A stretch of 64,000 nt of DNA from Rhynchonema sp. JSB1_4 (taxonomy: Eukaryota; Nematoda; Chromadorea; Monhysterida; Xyalidae). The notes beneath the pieces were generated by a model. That model made no database searches. It saw only the letters and a program-made list of their open reading frames with translations, and was not told the origin of the DNA. This document shows, piece after piece, positions 34,993 to 48,000 of the stretch (positions are counted from its first letter, which is position 1; the number at the start of each line of letters is the position of its first letter). Location: positions 1 through 64,000 of the forward strand of contig JASAMV010002809.1 of assembly GCA_030248065.1 (NCBI GenBank), written 5' to 3'. Both the position numbers and the translations under genes were made by a program.

Positions 34993-36043
34993 CCAAGGAA
35001 CATTGCAGAATTCAGTCAACCAAAATATTGTGACTCACTTAGAAACGATCCCCACCGAAATTATATCAGCTGTAATATTACCAGAAGAATAAAAGTGCAA
35101 TCTGTCGCAATTATAGACCACTTTGTCCCAGACGTGTTTTTGCTTGAAAGAAATTACAACGTCTATGTGAAGAAATGCAGCATTCTTTGGTAATGATCAT
35201 GGGCGTGTATGGTTTATTGCAACGATTGAGCTTTGAAAATTATAAATGCACACCTATAATTGCACATGATCAGATCGCATGCTAAATTGCAAAATATGCT
35301 GGGCCATTGACACCGCAAATGTAACGTCATTAGGACGAGACTGTACCTTACTTTTACAAATCTAAACCCCATCTGCAAGCTTGCTTGGTTTTTGTTCTCA
35401 AACTCAAATGTGCCTACTCCCCCAAAATACCGACAGACTAAAACGTAGTTGGTATCATGTCTTGCACAACCGTACTCAAATGACAAAGAAAGTACCGCTT
35501 ATCTATAGCAGACTTTGACTGAATAGTGAAACGAACACCGAAGGCACAGCTAATGTCAAGAGCCCACACATGCATAAAAGTTTTGAGCTTTGAGTCGGAC
35601 AATAGACAACATTGCGCAATATTTATATATATTTTAGCTGCTGGACGATGCATAATTTAGCAACAATACCTGCGCCGACTCTTGTTTATGACCTTATATG
35701 TTCAATTTAGTTGCAACCTGAACGCAACTGAAGCAAAAATGTACAATATAACTGCGCAATGCAACCAGCGTTATCCACTGTAATTTTAATGATAATTTTA
35801 GTGTGTCCCATGCCGCAGATAAGAAAGGCGCAGTCTTGAAGGGGGTTTTTCTGCCATTGACCCCCTCTCATTGCGTTGTGCAAGGGAACGGCCGTGTGGC
35901 ACGCGTTTCAAATCGGAAAGTCATTGGTTTTGTAGAAAGTTAGGCTTTGAAAGCTGGCTTGATTTCAAATTGCGCAAAAAGTACAAACTTTAGCTGTACC
36001 CAATACATCACATGGGAATCATGAAATCAAAGCTGCTCGCAAA
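34993..36043. other. Gene-free stretch
   Basis: No gene or RNA recognised. ORFs are short and without motifs. Confidence 0.35.
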
Positions 36044-36565
36044 ATGTCTCATGTTCAGCTACATTCAAGACTCGTACGACACTCAGCCGACACATCCTGC
36101 CCGTCACACACGCCGACTTCAGGCCACATCACTGCTAATTGTGCGGTCGAGACCACAGAAAACTGTCGCATCAGCGAAGACATCCTGCTCAGGAAATTGG
36201 TGAAGCCGATTTAATTCAACTGAAGCTGATTTTGTTTGCTATATTCCGCAGGTCTAGTGCAAAAAGTCAAAATAGATTTTTGACAGGATGAAATTGTTTT
36301 CATGTTGTTCAACAACAACAAAAGCAACGCCGTGAAGTCGGCGACCAAAAAGAAATATCTGTCAAAATGGTTACAGCCACAATCCTTTCGTCACTTTCCG
36401 GCGATAGCACCGCTCGAACAGCCAAACGACATTCGGATGCAGCCCGTCTTTTCAGATCACAAGTCACCGCATGTTCGAACACCAATGTCGACCCTGCTGT
36501 TGCTCAGATACCGCTGTCAGAAAGCTGCTCTCTTACAGCACAGGACACCAATAATCTCACTATAA
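36044..36565 (+). CDS. Possible two-exon gene, unrecognised (weak)
   Basis: An ATG at 36044 opens a frame to a donor at 36199 (AAATTG|GTGAAG), and an acceptor at 36286 (TTTTTGACAG) continues in phase 0 to a stop at 36565, giving 144 aa. The join reads ...ISEDILLRKL then DEIVFMLFNNNKSNAVK..., helix-like and basic. No family is recognised, the second frame of exon 2 is also open, and there is no homologue I can recall, so this may be chance. Confidence 0.2.
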
Positions 36566-37019
36566 TTTGAGTGACATTTGCCTGAATTGTCGTATCAGAT
36601 GGCATCACCACATCCCAACGCACCAGCGACGTACCATTCAGTTTTATGCACGATCTAGTCAGTCAGAAAAAAAGTTGGTCACTATCATATCAACCAGCTC
36701 GATCATTCAAACATTAAAAAAGGAAATCACAGGATAAAAGCAAATTCCTGCACTTTTGTGTTCACCATCGTTCATGTAGAAAACAGTCAATTGGGAATCA
36801 ATATGGATGTGTTTAATAGAGGATTTGTCGCATGGAGAAACATTTTGAGATTTTAACGACATCGGCCGATCTCAATTACATTTCCCCACACACAATCAGC
36901 TTGTCAAGTGTGCAATTTATGAAACGAGCCGAAAAACATGCCTACATAGATACAGCATTCGTTATGTCTATACTGTATGTATTTAAAAAAACGACGTTCT
37001 CTCTCTCTCTCTTTCGATT

Positions 37020-38056
37020 TCATCGACTGTTTTCGTTTTTGTCTCCCTTCAAGCAGCAATCCGGCGACAGACAACATTCTTGTTTCTCGGCAATCGCCTT
37101 CACGCGTTTCCACAACGGTGGAAGGTTGCCCGGACACAGACTTTTGCACCATTCATCCGGATCTGCACAAGGAAAGAAAATGCTTTGCATAAATTTTCGG
37201 TATAGGATCTGCTTTGGCGTGAACTTTTTTCTCGATGTCTGGAAATTCTGATTCTTCAAAGCGACCAGCACGAAGCATTTGCGCTGTTCGAAGCAAACAA
37301 CGGCGTTGTCTATGTAAAAAATTGGTTTTTCAAAAGCCACGTCATGGAGGGAGCTGACTCGAGCGTCAAGTTTGACACCATTCAAACTTTATATTTTCGT
37401 TCGAAGAAAATGCTGAAGAAAATGTCAGATGTCGAAGAAAATTCACTCACGTTGGATCTGAGTCGCAAATTCGCTCTTCCAACGATCTTGGCATTCAGCC
37501 ACTTGAACCTGGAAATCTCGAACTTTTGGAATGAAAACTATTCCTGATCTGTCAAGGTCATCAACAACGCTTTGCACTCACCCCACATTTGCATGTCTCC
37601 ATGCAGTCAGCCTCGGCAGTCACGTGGCATTGCTTGAGCGCCTTGTTGCACGCTGACTGCTGCGTGTCTTTGCAGTCTGAAACATTGAATCGAGACTTGT
37701 TGAATTGTCATCAAGCCTTCTTGGCCAATTTCCTTAAAAAAGTTGGAAAAGCTACCTTGGCCTCCTCCTTCTCCCTTGCTCCCGTCGTATTCGGCCGACA
37801 TGAAAATCGACAGACCCTTCCAGCTGGCGTGCATCTGAAAATCGACATGTCAGCCAAAAACTTGTGATGTTTCAAAGCTAGACAGACTTAAACCCACCTT
37901 CGGCCCGGTTCCGTTTGCATGCGGGTCGTAGCTCAGTTTTACGTCAGGTTTTGGGACGCCCGACTGGGTTGGCGGCTGTACTTCGTGGGCATGCGATGGT
38001 GCTACCGTAACCCAAATCACCAGCACCAAGCAGGCGACAGAGCGATCGTGCAGCAT
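37020..38056 (-). CDS. Small secreted cysteine-rich protein, unrecognised
   Basis: Five short exons, 37898-38056, 37756-37834, 37582-37676, 37451-37508 and 37020-37162, join in phase (0, 1, 0, 1) to 177 aa. The N-terminus is a clear signal peptide (VACLVLVIWVTVAPSHA). The mature part has about 14 cysteines: a C-x7-C-x6-C-x8-C-x3-C-x1-C cluster (DCKDTQQSACNKALKQC...CMETCKCG), a lone AEC, and a C-terminal WCKSLC...ECCLSPDCC cluster. The spacing is not one I can assign to a named domain. It is presumably extracellular and disulphide-bonded. All splice sites are GT-AG with normal pyrimidine tracts. Confidence 0.65.
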
Positions 38057-38501
38057 GGTGATGATTTTGTGAATATTTGTGATTTGCTTGATGATATGTT
38101 GCTCTGTTTGCGTTTCGTCAATGAAAATGTCTTATGAAAATGAAGGAATGAATCAACCAACAGTTCTAATATTTTTAAAATACGCTCTTTTTCGCGACCG
38201 TCATTTGTGATCGCGACTTCCCGTGTTTCCCCTTTTTTCGCATTGGGTTTTTTCGTTACCGGTTTTTTGTTTTTTCTTGTAAAATCTTTAATTCCTATAT
38301 ACATGCCACATATAAATTCTAATCTGCGCTTTGTTTCCATTTTTTGCACGGTTGCAGTTGCAGAGTCACAATTCAGCAGAATCACAGGAACATCAAACTT
38401 TGGAAATGAACTTGTGGTCGGCCTAAGGAAAAGAAAACCGAAAATCCGCTTTTAGGTACTCAAATTTCAAAATTTGTCCGCTTCTCCGCTGAGCTTAGCG
38501 C

Positions 38502-38981
38502 CAGGGTAGTACTTTTGGGGGGGTGGGGGGGGGGGGGTCCCCCCCCCCAAATTCATCTATCTATCGTCAACACTTTTTGATTTCATCTATCTATCGTCAA
38601 CACATATGGGCAAATCTATCTATCGTCAACAAATTTTGGGAACAATCTATCTATCGTCAACACATTTCGAACCCAAAATTGACATTTTTGCCTCAAAATG
38701 GCTCAAAATCGGTATTTTTCACCACAAATAGGCAAAAATCGCGCGCTACGCGCGGATTTAGTACATCTATACACATTTTCATTAATATTTACACATTATT
38801 ACCTACTTAATGCACTATACTATACCTTGATTTTTGGCGACCCCCCCCCCCACCATCTATCTATCGTCAACAAGTTTGGGTCGACCCCCCCCAGATTTCG
38901 GACTTGGGTCATCTATCTATCGTCAACACATTTCGGGTCCCAATCTATCTATCGTCAACACCCTGACCAAGTACTACACTG
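38502..38981. mobile_element. hAT-like element filled with ATCTATCTATCGTCAACA
   Basis: Ends CAGGGTAGTACTTTTGGGG and CCAAGTACTACACTG, with a perfect 8-bp duplication CTTAGCGC (38494-38501, 38982-38989). About seven copies of TCTATCTATCGTCAACA lie inside. Relatives at 41712-42043 and in 46913-48977. It ends just upstream of CCT4 exon 1. Confidence 0.85.
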
Positions 38982-39074
38982 CTTAGCGCTGATTTATTCT
39001 GACCTCTGCTCTTGATTAGCTTTGGCTTCAGCTTCAAGTTGACAGTTTTTATTTCCATCCAATCAACGGCAACA

Positions 39075-42000
39075 ATGACGGCAACAACCGCCTCGGGACG
39101 GGCGCCTGTATCAGGCAAAAGCCATGAAAACAAAGCTTTCAAAGACAAAGAAAAGCCGACACAGGTTTGTTTTGCTGCAGAGGTCGCAATCGGGGAGCCC
39201 GGGGCGGGCCGCGATTTTGGGCTCTTGGTTTGGGCCGGGCCGAAGCTTCTAAAGCAGAGGTGGGAATCGGGCCGGGTTACCTCGGCCCGGCCCGGCCCGA
39301 CGAGGTCCGGGGGCGGCCCGGCCCGGCCCGGCCCGACAGTTCGGGCCGGGAAGTCCGGCCCGGCCCGGCCCGACTTGGAAAAAAGTCGGCCCGGCCCGAG
39401 CCCGACCCGATTTTTTCGGCCCGACTTTTTCTGATCATATTTTGAACCATTTTTTTGGTGCAAAAATTACTGTTTTTTTGGTTTAAAAATACCTGATAAT
39501 CATGGAAGTTGGTACTAATTTGCAGAATCGCGAGAAATTTTGGCAAATTTAGCCTGAAAAATCACGATTTTTTATTGAAATTCGATGATGTCGGGCCTTT
39601 TCGGGCCGGCCACCCCGGCCCGGCCCGGCCCGACATTCCGAAAAGTCGGCCCGGCCCGGCCCGGCCCGACCGTTCGGGCCGGAAACCTCGGCCCGGCCCG
39701 GCCCGAACGTCGGGCCGGGCCGGGCCGGGCCGGGCCGGCCCGATTCCCACCTCTGTTCTAAAGTAACTCATTTTCATGAGGTTAGGCATGGGGGCAGACG
39801 TGGGTGGCAGAGATCGGAAACGGGCCGGGTAAAGTCCAAATTCAAATTCAAATTTTATCTGTAAGCTCACGCAAAGACCTTCAGGAGATCCGGCAAACAC
39901 CTAAAAAAGAGACATATCAGTAAATAGCACACAAAATTATAATCATGAATGATCAAACGACAAAACGTACCGGAGAGATTCAAAAACAACAAACAACACA
40001 GCAACGGCAGGCGATAAATCAGCGATTGATGGCGAACACGAGATGATAACAGATGTCAACAAAATTGATGATGACCTGAAAGCAGCAACCCAGTGACTGA
40101 GGGGATCAGTCAACGACAGCTGAGAATTTTGATGAAATGTGGCAAGAAACTACGTCTCGACCACGTGAGTTGGCCCGGCCCGGCCCGGTCGGCGAAAAGT
40201 CCGGCCCGGCCCGGCCCGGCCCGGTGAAGGGCTGCAGGTCGGCCCGGCCCGGCCCGTTTTGGCTTGAGGTCGGCCCGGCCCGGCCCGGCCCGGTCAGCCA
40301 ATTTTCAAGGGCTGAAAAGTCCAAGTCCAAAAAGCTGAAAAAAATTCCAAAATTTTCTGCAGAATACTTGTTTTCAGTGTAGTTCCTGGGGGGGGGGGGG
40401 GGGGCCCCCCCCCCCCCCCCTCGGGTACGTCTGTTCCCCCTCCGAGGTACGCCTGCCCCACTGTTCCCCCTCCGGGTACGTCTGCTCCCCCAATTTTTTC
40501 CTAAAATGGGCAAATTTAGGCCTAAAATAGGCATTTTTAGGCCAAAAATAGGTAAACTTTAGGTGAAACCTGCAAAAAAACGCCAAAATACCCTTTTTAT
40601 AGGGGATTTTTCGCAAAAGAAGGCAAAAATAGTCCAATTTTTCGACCTCAAAAAATGACTTTTTTCCGTCCTCCCCCAAATTGGGACTTCCCCCCCCCTT
40701 CCCCCCCCCAGGTAGGTACGTCTGTTCCCCCTCCGAAAATAGTGGAGGGTACGTCTGTTCCCCCTCCGGACCAGGAACTACACTGCTTGTTTTCACTGGT
40801 TGGTACAGCTGGGGGGAAGGGTAGGTAGGTAGATTGACGCGCCATCCTGATGCAGTACGTAAGTCGCCACCCCGGTTGGTACAGTAGTGTAGTAGGTATG
40901 GTATAATTTTTGGCTCAAAATGGTTTAAAATCGGTATTTTTCACTCCATATAGGCGAAAAATCGCGCTTGACGCGCGAAATTAGCGCTTAAGAGTACATT
41001 CTCATCAATATGTAGACATAAAATTTTACATAAATTTTAAAATTTTACTACCACAGTAGGTAGGTTGATTGCAGGCAGGCTTTTTTTGGTGGTACAGCAG
41101 GAGTAGGTTGATTGCTGCAAAGCAAGGGCCTGGGTATGGGTAGCTACTGCTTCTTTCTTCAAAACGATGACTGAAAAGATCAAGAACTAGGAAATCTTAT
41201 TGCGCGAAGCGCAAAAATTTTGAAAATTTTGGTTCAAAAAATGGTAATTTCGTTCAAATTTAGGCATACCGGGCCGGGCTGCTCGGCCCGGCCCGGCCCG
41301 GTCCCCCCAAATCTCCGGCCCGGCCCGGCCCGGCCCGGCCCGGTCGACCAACTCCAAAATCGCGGCCCGGCCCGGCCCGGGTACCGGGCCGGGCCGGGCG
41401 GGGCCGGGCCAGCCCGTTTCCGATCTCTGGTGGGTGGGAATCGGGCCGGGCCGGGATGGTCGGCCCGAAAGGGCCCGACATCATCGAATTTCAATAAAAA
41501 ATCGTGACATTTTATGGTAAATTAGCCAATATTTCTTGCGATTCAGCAGCTTAGGACCGACTTCTATGATTTTCACGTATTTTTAGACAAAAAACTAATT
41601 TTTGCACCAATAAATTTTCTTCAAATATCATCAGAAAAAGTCGGGCCGAAAAAAATCGGGCCGGGCCGACTTTTTTCAATGTCGGGCCGCGTCGGACTTC
41701 CGGGCCCGAACCAGTGTAGTACTTGGTCAGGCGGTCAGGGTGTTGACGATAGATACATTGGGACCCGAAATGTGTTGACGATAGATAAATGACCCAAGTC
41801 CGAAATCTGGGGGGGGTCGACCCAAACTTGTTGACGATAGATAGATGGTGGGGGGGGGGTCGCCAAAAATCAAGGTATGGTATAGTGTACCAAGTCGTAA
41901 TAATGTGTAAATATTAATGAAAATGTACTCAGATGTACTAAATCCGCGCGTAGCGCGCGATCTTTTGCCCATTTTTTATTTATTTTTGATATCAATTAAA

Positions 42001-45000
42001 TCAGTATCAATCAATCCCCCCCACCCCCCCAAGTACTACCCTGGCCCGAACTATCATGCGGGGCGGGCCGATCCGGGCCGACGCCAGGACCTCGTCGGGC
42101 CGGGCCGGGCCGAGGTAACCCGGCCCGATTCCCATCTCTGCATGGGGGCAATCATAGTAGTGGCAGGAAGAGTTGGGGCTGTGGGCATAGTAGTGGCTGG
42201 GGGGCGGTTGGGGGGGGTTTACCCCCCTCTCAGTACTTACCAAACCCACCCATAATACCTATTTTTAGGCGATTTTCGGCGAAAATTTTGAAAAAGTACT
42301 ATTTTTACCTCAATTTTTGGCCAAAATTGTATCACAAAAAACGGTGTTTTTTCGCCTTTTTGGGTGACCAAAATCATACCTCTCACGCTTCCGGTCCCAA
42401 CCCCGCATCATACCTCCCACACATGGGCCTGCCACTACACTGGCTGTGGGGTTACCCCCTCTCAGTACTTACCTACCACAAAACCCGAGGGCTCCCACAC
42501 ATGAGCCTGCCACTACACTGGCTGTGGGGTTACCCCCTCTCAGTACTTACCTACCACAAAACCCGAGGGGGGTTGGGGGGGGGTTGAGCTTCTCTGAAAC
42601 TGAACTGAACCTCTCACAACTCCAAATCATACCTCTTACAAGCAATTTTATACCTCTTTAAGGCAAAAAATCGGTGTTTTTCGACCTTATTTTCCCAAAA
42701 ATCGCAAACCCACCCATAATACCTATTTTAGGCGATTTTCGGCGAAAATTTGGAAAAGTACTATTTTTGCCTCATGTTTTGGCCAAAATTGTATCACAAA
42801 AACGGTGTTTTTTTCACCTTTTTGGGTGACCAAAATCATACCTCTCACGTTTCCGGTCCCAACCCAACCCCGCATCATACTTACCTCCCACTCAGTGCTG
42901 TGGCTGGGGGGAGGGGGTCCCCCCAATGGTACCCTACCCGCCCGGCCCTGGTACACTACCCCCTACCCGCCCCGCTCTGGTACCCTACCAGTGTTGGAGG
43001 TGGGGGGGGTTTGGGGCCAGTACAGTGGGTATCCCCCTCGCCTGGTACAGTAGGTATCCCCCCCCCCCGATGTTTGGCATGGTACAGTGTAGGTATCCCC
43101 CGATTTTCACCCCGGTACAGTAGGTATCCCCCCACCCCGATTTTGCCCCAAAAGTGCCAATTTTTGACCAAAATGGCCAAAATTAGTGCAAAATCGTGGT
43201 TTTTACCTCAAATTACCCGAAATTCGCGCGCCACGCGCGCAAATACTACGTTTTCACACGATTCCACACATAATAAACACATAAAAAATCTTCACCCCAA
43301 AACCTAACCCCCCCAAACCCCCCCTAGGTACATAACCCCCCCAGGTCATCGGCTCTGGTACAGTAGGTATCCCCCCTCTCCGAGCGCGGTACAGTAGGTA
43401 TCCCCCCTCCAGAGTACCTCCAACACTGTACCCTACCTATACTGGCAGGCGGAAAAAAACCGGTTTTTTTCCGGAAAAAACCAAAAAAAACCGTTTTTTT
43501 CCGAGACCCGAATACTTTTCCATTTATTTTTCCGTGGGTACCTTTTCGGTTTTTGATCGGAAAAATATCGGTACTTTATTCCAGTTTTTCCAAAAAAATT
43601 GTATTGCAAAACCGATGAGTTTTTCGATTTCAGTGAAAAATTGGCTCGAGCACAAAAATTAACCGGCCTAAAATGGGCCAAAAAGCGTGTAAAGTAAGTG
43701 TTTTCGACTGACTTCAACACTCTTCAAGAGCACTCTCGTCACTTCGAACAAATTTTGCACTGAAATTGTTATATTTTTCGAAATTACGTTCTTAAGTACT
43801 GGAAAAGTATTTGAAAAAAAAACGGTTTTTTTTTCGAAAAAAACCGTTTTTTTCCACCAAAAATAAAAAACGGTTCTTTATGACAGTATAACCCTACCCC
43901 CCTACCCGCCCCGGTCTGGTATCCTACCCGCCCCGATTTTTGCCCTCAAAATGCCCATTTTTCGGTCAAAAATGGCCAAATTTCGACTGAAAACCCTTAA
44001 AAGTGCAAAAAATCGCGCGATATATGCACTTTATAGCACATAAAAATAGGCACCCAAAAAAACTTGTACTGTACCCTACCTTCCCTGAAAAATCTTCCCC
44101 CCTCCCCCCCAAACCGGATTCCCCCCAAGATTCCAGGTACACTACCCCCTACCCGCCCCGGATTTTTCCACCTATGTACCCTACCCGCCCCGCGAAAGTA
44201 GCCACAGCACTGCTCCCACTATACTTGCGGGCCGGAAAAAGACCGTTTTTTTTTCGAAAAAACCGAAAAAACCTTTCTTTTTGGAGGCCCGGAAAAATAC
44301 GTTTTTATTTTTCCGGAAATTTTTCCAAGTGGCAACTTTTGGGAAAAAAAGGTTTTTTTCCAAAAATTCCCGACAAATTTTCCAAGGTCGCGAAAGGATG
44401 TTATCAAAACCAATGTAAATCGATGCCAAACAGTTCCAAACGAGCACTTTTTAATCTCCAAGTGCATTTTTAGCCTGTTTCAGGCCATTTCCCGACAAAA
44501 TTTTCTTCAAAATAGGCGTTTTTGGACCATGGGTATCCTTAAGTACTGGAAAAATATTTGAAAAAAAACGGTTTTTTTTCGAAAAAAACGTTTTTTCCAA
44601 AAATATATTTTGCGGAAAAATACGCAAGTATGCCTCACACACATGAGCCTGCCACCAGGCCTGGGCACAATACTACTTTTGACACCCAATACCAATACAC
44701 AATACCAATACCGGCCCTGTACCAATACCCAATACCAATACCAAATTGGTGGGTGACCCAATAGCAATACCCAATACCAATAGCGGGTGAGACCCAAAAC
44801 CAATACCCAATACCAGATCAATACTACTGAAGTGCCTAGTATTGGGTTTGGCATTGGGTTGGCATTGGTATTGGGTACTGGTCTTAGTATTGATTTGGCA
44901 TTGGGTTTTTGGTCTGGTTTTGGGTTTGGTATTGGGTTTTGAGTCAGGTATTGGGTTTGGTATTGGGGTTTTCTGGATTAGTATTGGGTATTGGGACCCA

Positions 45001-48000
45001 ATACCTGGGCAAACCCAATACCAATGCCGGGCCAGCTTCAATACCAATACCCAATACCAGAATTAGACCCAATAGCAACACCAAACACTGCTATTGGTAT
45101 TGGTATTGGGTATTGTGCCCACCCATACCTGCCACTACACTGTGCACAGCAGTGCTGTGGCTGGGGGGGAGGGGGCCCAATGGTACCGTACGTATTTAAG
45201 TTCTATTTAAGTTTTCACGTAACCTCGATTTTTCCTCTTTTCACATGGTAAAAAGCCGTTTTTTCGCAACCATTCGCGTTCCTGGTTGCGTGGTTGTAAA
45301 TGGTTCCTTTCCTTTGATTCAGATTCGTTCATCGAACATGGTCGCAGCGAAGGCCGTCGCAGATGCTGTCAGAACGAGTTTAGGGCCGAAAGGTTGGCCC
45401 ATTCATTCTTGCGATGCTGCTCTCATCAGCTGTGCTAGACACGACTGAGATTTGATTTGAGTCCTTTTTGCAATTTGTTTTATAATTTAGGCATGGACAA
45501 AATGATCCAGTCCGGTACGGGCGAGGTGACGATCACCAATGACGGTGCCACGATTCTCAATCAAATGGCGGTCACGCACCCGACTGCGAAAATGGTCGAG
45601 TTTTCTGATTTCTTCCATGGACTTTGTTAATTAACTTACTTTGGTATATGTATCATTGCTTCATGACAGCCTCAAAACGGTGTTCCCGTCTTTGTCATGT
45701 TCGCATCATTTTTCACGAGAAATCTTGTCGAATTCGAAAATCGATAATTTTGTTGTTGTTGGTGCAGTTGGTGGAGCTGTCGAAAGCGCAAGACATCGAG
45801 GCCGGTGACGGGACGACGACGGTGGTGGTGTTAGCCGGCAGTCTGTTGGATGCGGCCGAACGACTGCTCGAAAAGGGCATACATCCGACGACCATTTCCG
45901 AATCGTTTCAGGTCGGTCATCTTGTTTGCCTTGGCCGACAGTTCCTTTCGTATTCTCGTCCCACCTCAGTGTTGTGGCTCGGGACGGGCATCTCTGGTAC
46001 GGTATGTTCCCCCGGGTTTTATCTCATACTACGTTTTTTTTTTCGTCGACGATGGCTAAAGATTGTGGCCGGGCAATTGATTTGAGCAAACCACTTTGAG
46101 CACGAAAAAGGGGCAAAACAAAAAGAGCAGGACTATTATTTTGTCCCAATGGCTTAGGGTTTGTCTGATTTAGGTATCAGGCTTAGGGTTAGGCCTATTT
46201 GTTTTTAAGTTCTGCTCTTTTGGCCTCTGCTCTTTTTCACTTGCTCAAAGTGCTGCTCAATTACCCGCCCGCCATTGCTTGGGAATTGGAAGTCTTAGAG
46301 GTTAAAACGCGCACAGCTCGCGAATTTTTGCACTTTTACCCAGTGATGTGGTTGGGGGGGGGGTATGGGGGTAATACCCCCAACTGCTAGGTAGCTTTCT
46401 TGCTCCCAAACCCATACCCCCAAGCTGGCTAGCTAGATTTCTTGCTCCGGTCATTAAGTCAAAAAAGTGTTGATTTTGATGCCAAAATGGCCATTTTATG
46501 GGCCAAAATGGTCAATTTTGCTCACACATGCACAAAACCACGCATTTTAAGGTTTATTTTGGCACAATTTCGATCAATTTTTATACCCCTGTTTTTGACT
46601 TCCGGACCAATACCCCCAAATCGGGGTACCCGGCTAGCTAGCTAGCTTTCTTGCGCCGGACCCCTCCAGCTAGCTAGCTTTCTTGCTCGGACCAACTACA
46701 TCACTGCTTTTACCCCTTTTCAGGCCATTTTTAGGGCGAAAATTTGCGAGGTGTGCGCGTTTTGACCTCTAAGACTTCATTTCCCGAGCAATCCCCCCCA
46801 ATGGTTCTCCCCTTAAATCCTGAGCGCAAAATCCCGGTGTGTCTGCGATTTTTTGGCCCCACCCATGATACGGCTACAGCATCTGTCCCTCAGCAACAGC
46901 CACAGCACTGACTAGGGTAGTACTTGGGGGTAAACGACACCCGACATCTGAGAAAAAAGCCGACACCCGACAGTTCCAAAAAAACCCGACATCTAGTTTT
47001 TGAAAAAAAAGACACCAGACACCAGTTTTTGGACCAAAAACAGGCAAATTTTTGCTCATTTCCGTCATTAGTGCATTTTTTTGGCTCAAGTTGCTGAATT
47101 CAAGTTTTTTTTCACACGAAATAAACACCAAAATGTCACATTCTCCGTCTTCGGAAACATTTCGTTCGAAGAAAATTTTCTCTCAAAATTTTCTCTCAGC
47201 AAAACTGATGTTTTGAACCGTAAGTGTCGGGTGTCGGGTCACAAAAAACCCGACACCCGACATCTGGAGGCACCCGACACCTGACACCTACACTTTTTTT
47301 TTGGCACCCGACAGCCGACATTCTCTAACCCTAATTTCATCTATGTATCTATCGTCAATAGTTACGGGCTAATCTATCTATCGTCAACAAATTCTGGGAA
47401 CAATCTATGTATCGTCAACAAGAATCGACCCCATAATGGACATTTTTGACTCGAAATCGGTATTTTTTTACCCAAAGTGGGCAAAAAATCGCGCGCTACG
47501 CGCTGATTTAGTACATCTATGTACATTTTCATTAGCATTTAAACATTATTACCGACTTAGTATACCATACTCTACCTTGATTTTTGGTTACTCCCCCCCC
47601 CACCATCTACTGTATCTATCGTCAAGAAGTTTGGGTCGACCCCCCAGATTTCCCACTTGGGTCATCTATCTATCGTCAACACATTTCTGGTCCGAATCTA
47701 TAATTAAACCACTAAGGTTTATCCGTATCAAATACCAGAATGAATGTAGAATACAAGAGGATCACGCGTGATACTCTTACTCCTCCCCCGCCAAGGGAGC
47801 CTATGGAAAGAAATTTGGGGTATAAATACAGAAGAAAATTGGCGGAAATCACATGATGTCACTTTATCCACTTTCGGTCAATTCCTAAAACCAGCCTAAT
47901 ACATCGAAAACCTGAGCTCAATATATTTTTTCTTTCTTCTTCTTTACACCTCGACCTCGCGCCACTATTTCTTTCTTCACATCGCCTGTTTTCGACGTGC

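Larger units (their letters stand above)
39808..41429. mobile_element. Nested hAT-like GGCCCGG element
   Basis: Ends CAGAGATCGGAAACGGGCC and GCCCGTTTCCGATCTCTG. The target duplication GTGGGTGG (39800-39807, 41430-41437) is perfect and lies inside the outer element. It has itself received the LINE 3' end (39837-40172) and the element at 40375. Confidence 0.85.
39795..42140. mobile_element. Outer hAT-like GGCCCGGCC element, interrupted by others
   Basis: It starts CAGACGTGGGTGG (39795), resumes after a nested element at 41430, and ends GGCCCGATTCCCATCTCTG (42140). The duplication CATGGGGG (39787-39794, 42141-42148) is perfect. It contains 39808-41429 and 41712-42043. Confidence 0.8.

Noticed and set aside
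39255..41429. GGCCCGG runs as a hexanucleotide-expansion or CpG-island regulatory region
   Set aside because: They are internal words of transposons with perfect 8-bp duplications, not a promoter island.
46165..46200. TTAGGG/TTAGGC-like words as a telomere remnant
   Set aside because: Only two or three irregular words; part of an inverted repeat with GAGCAAA ends.
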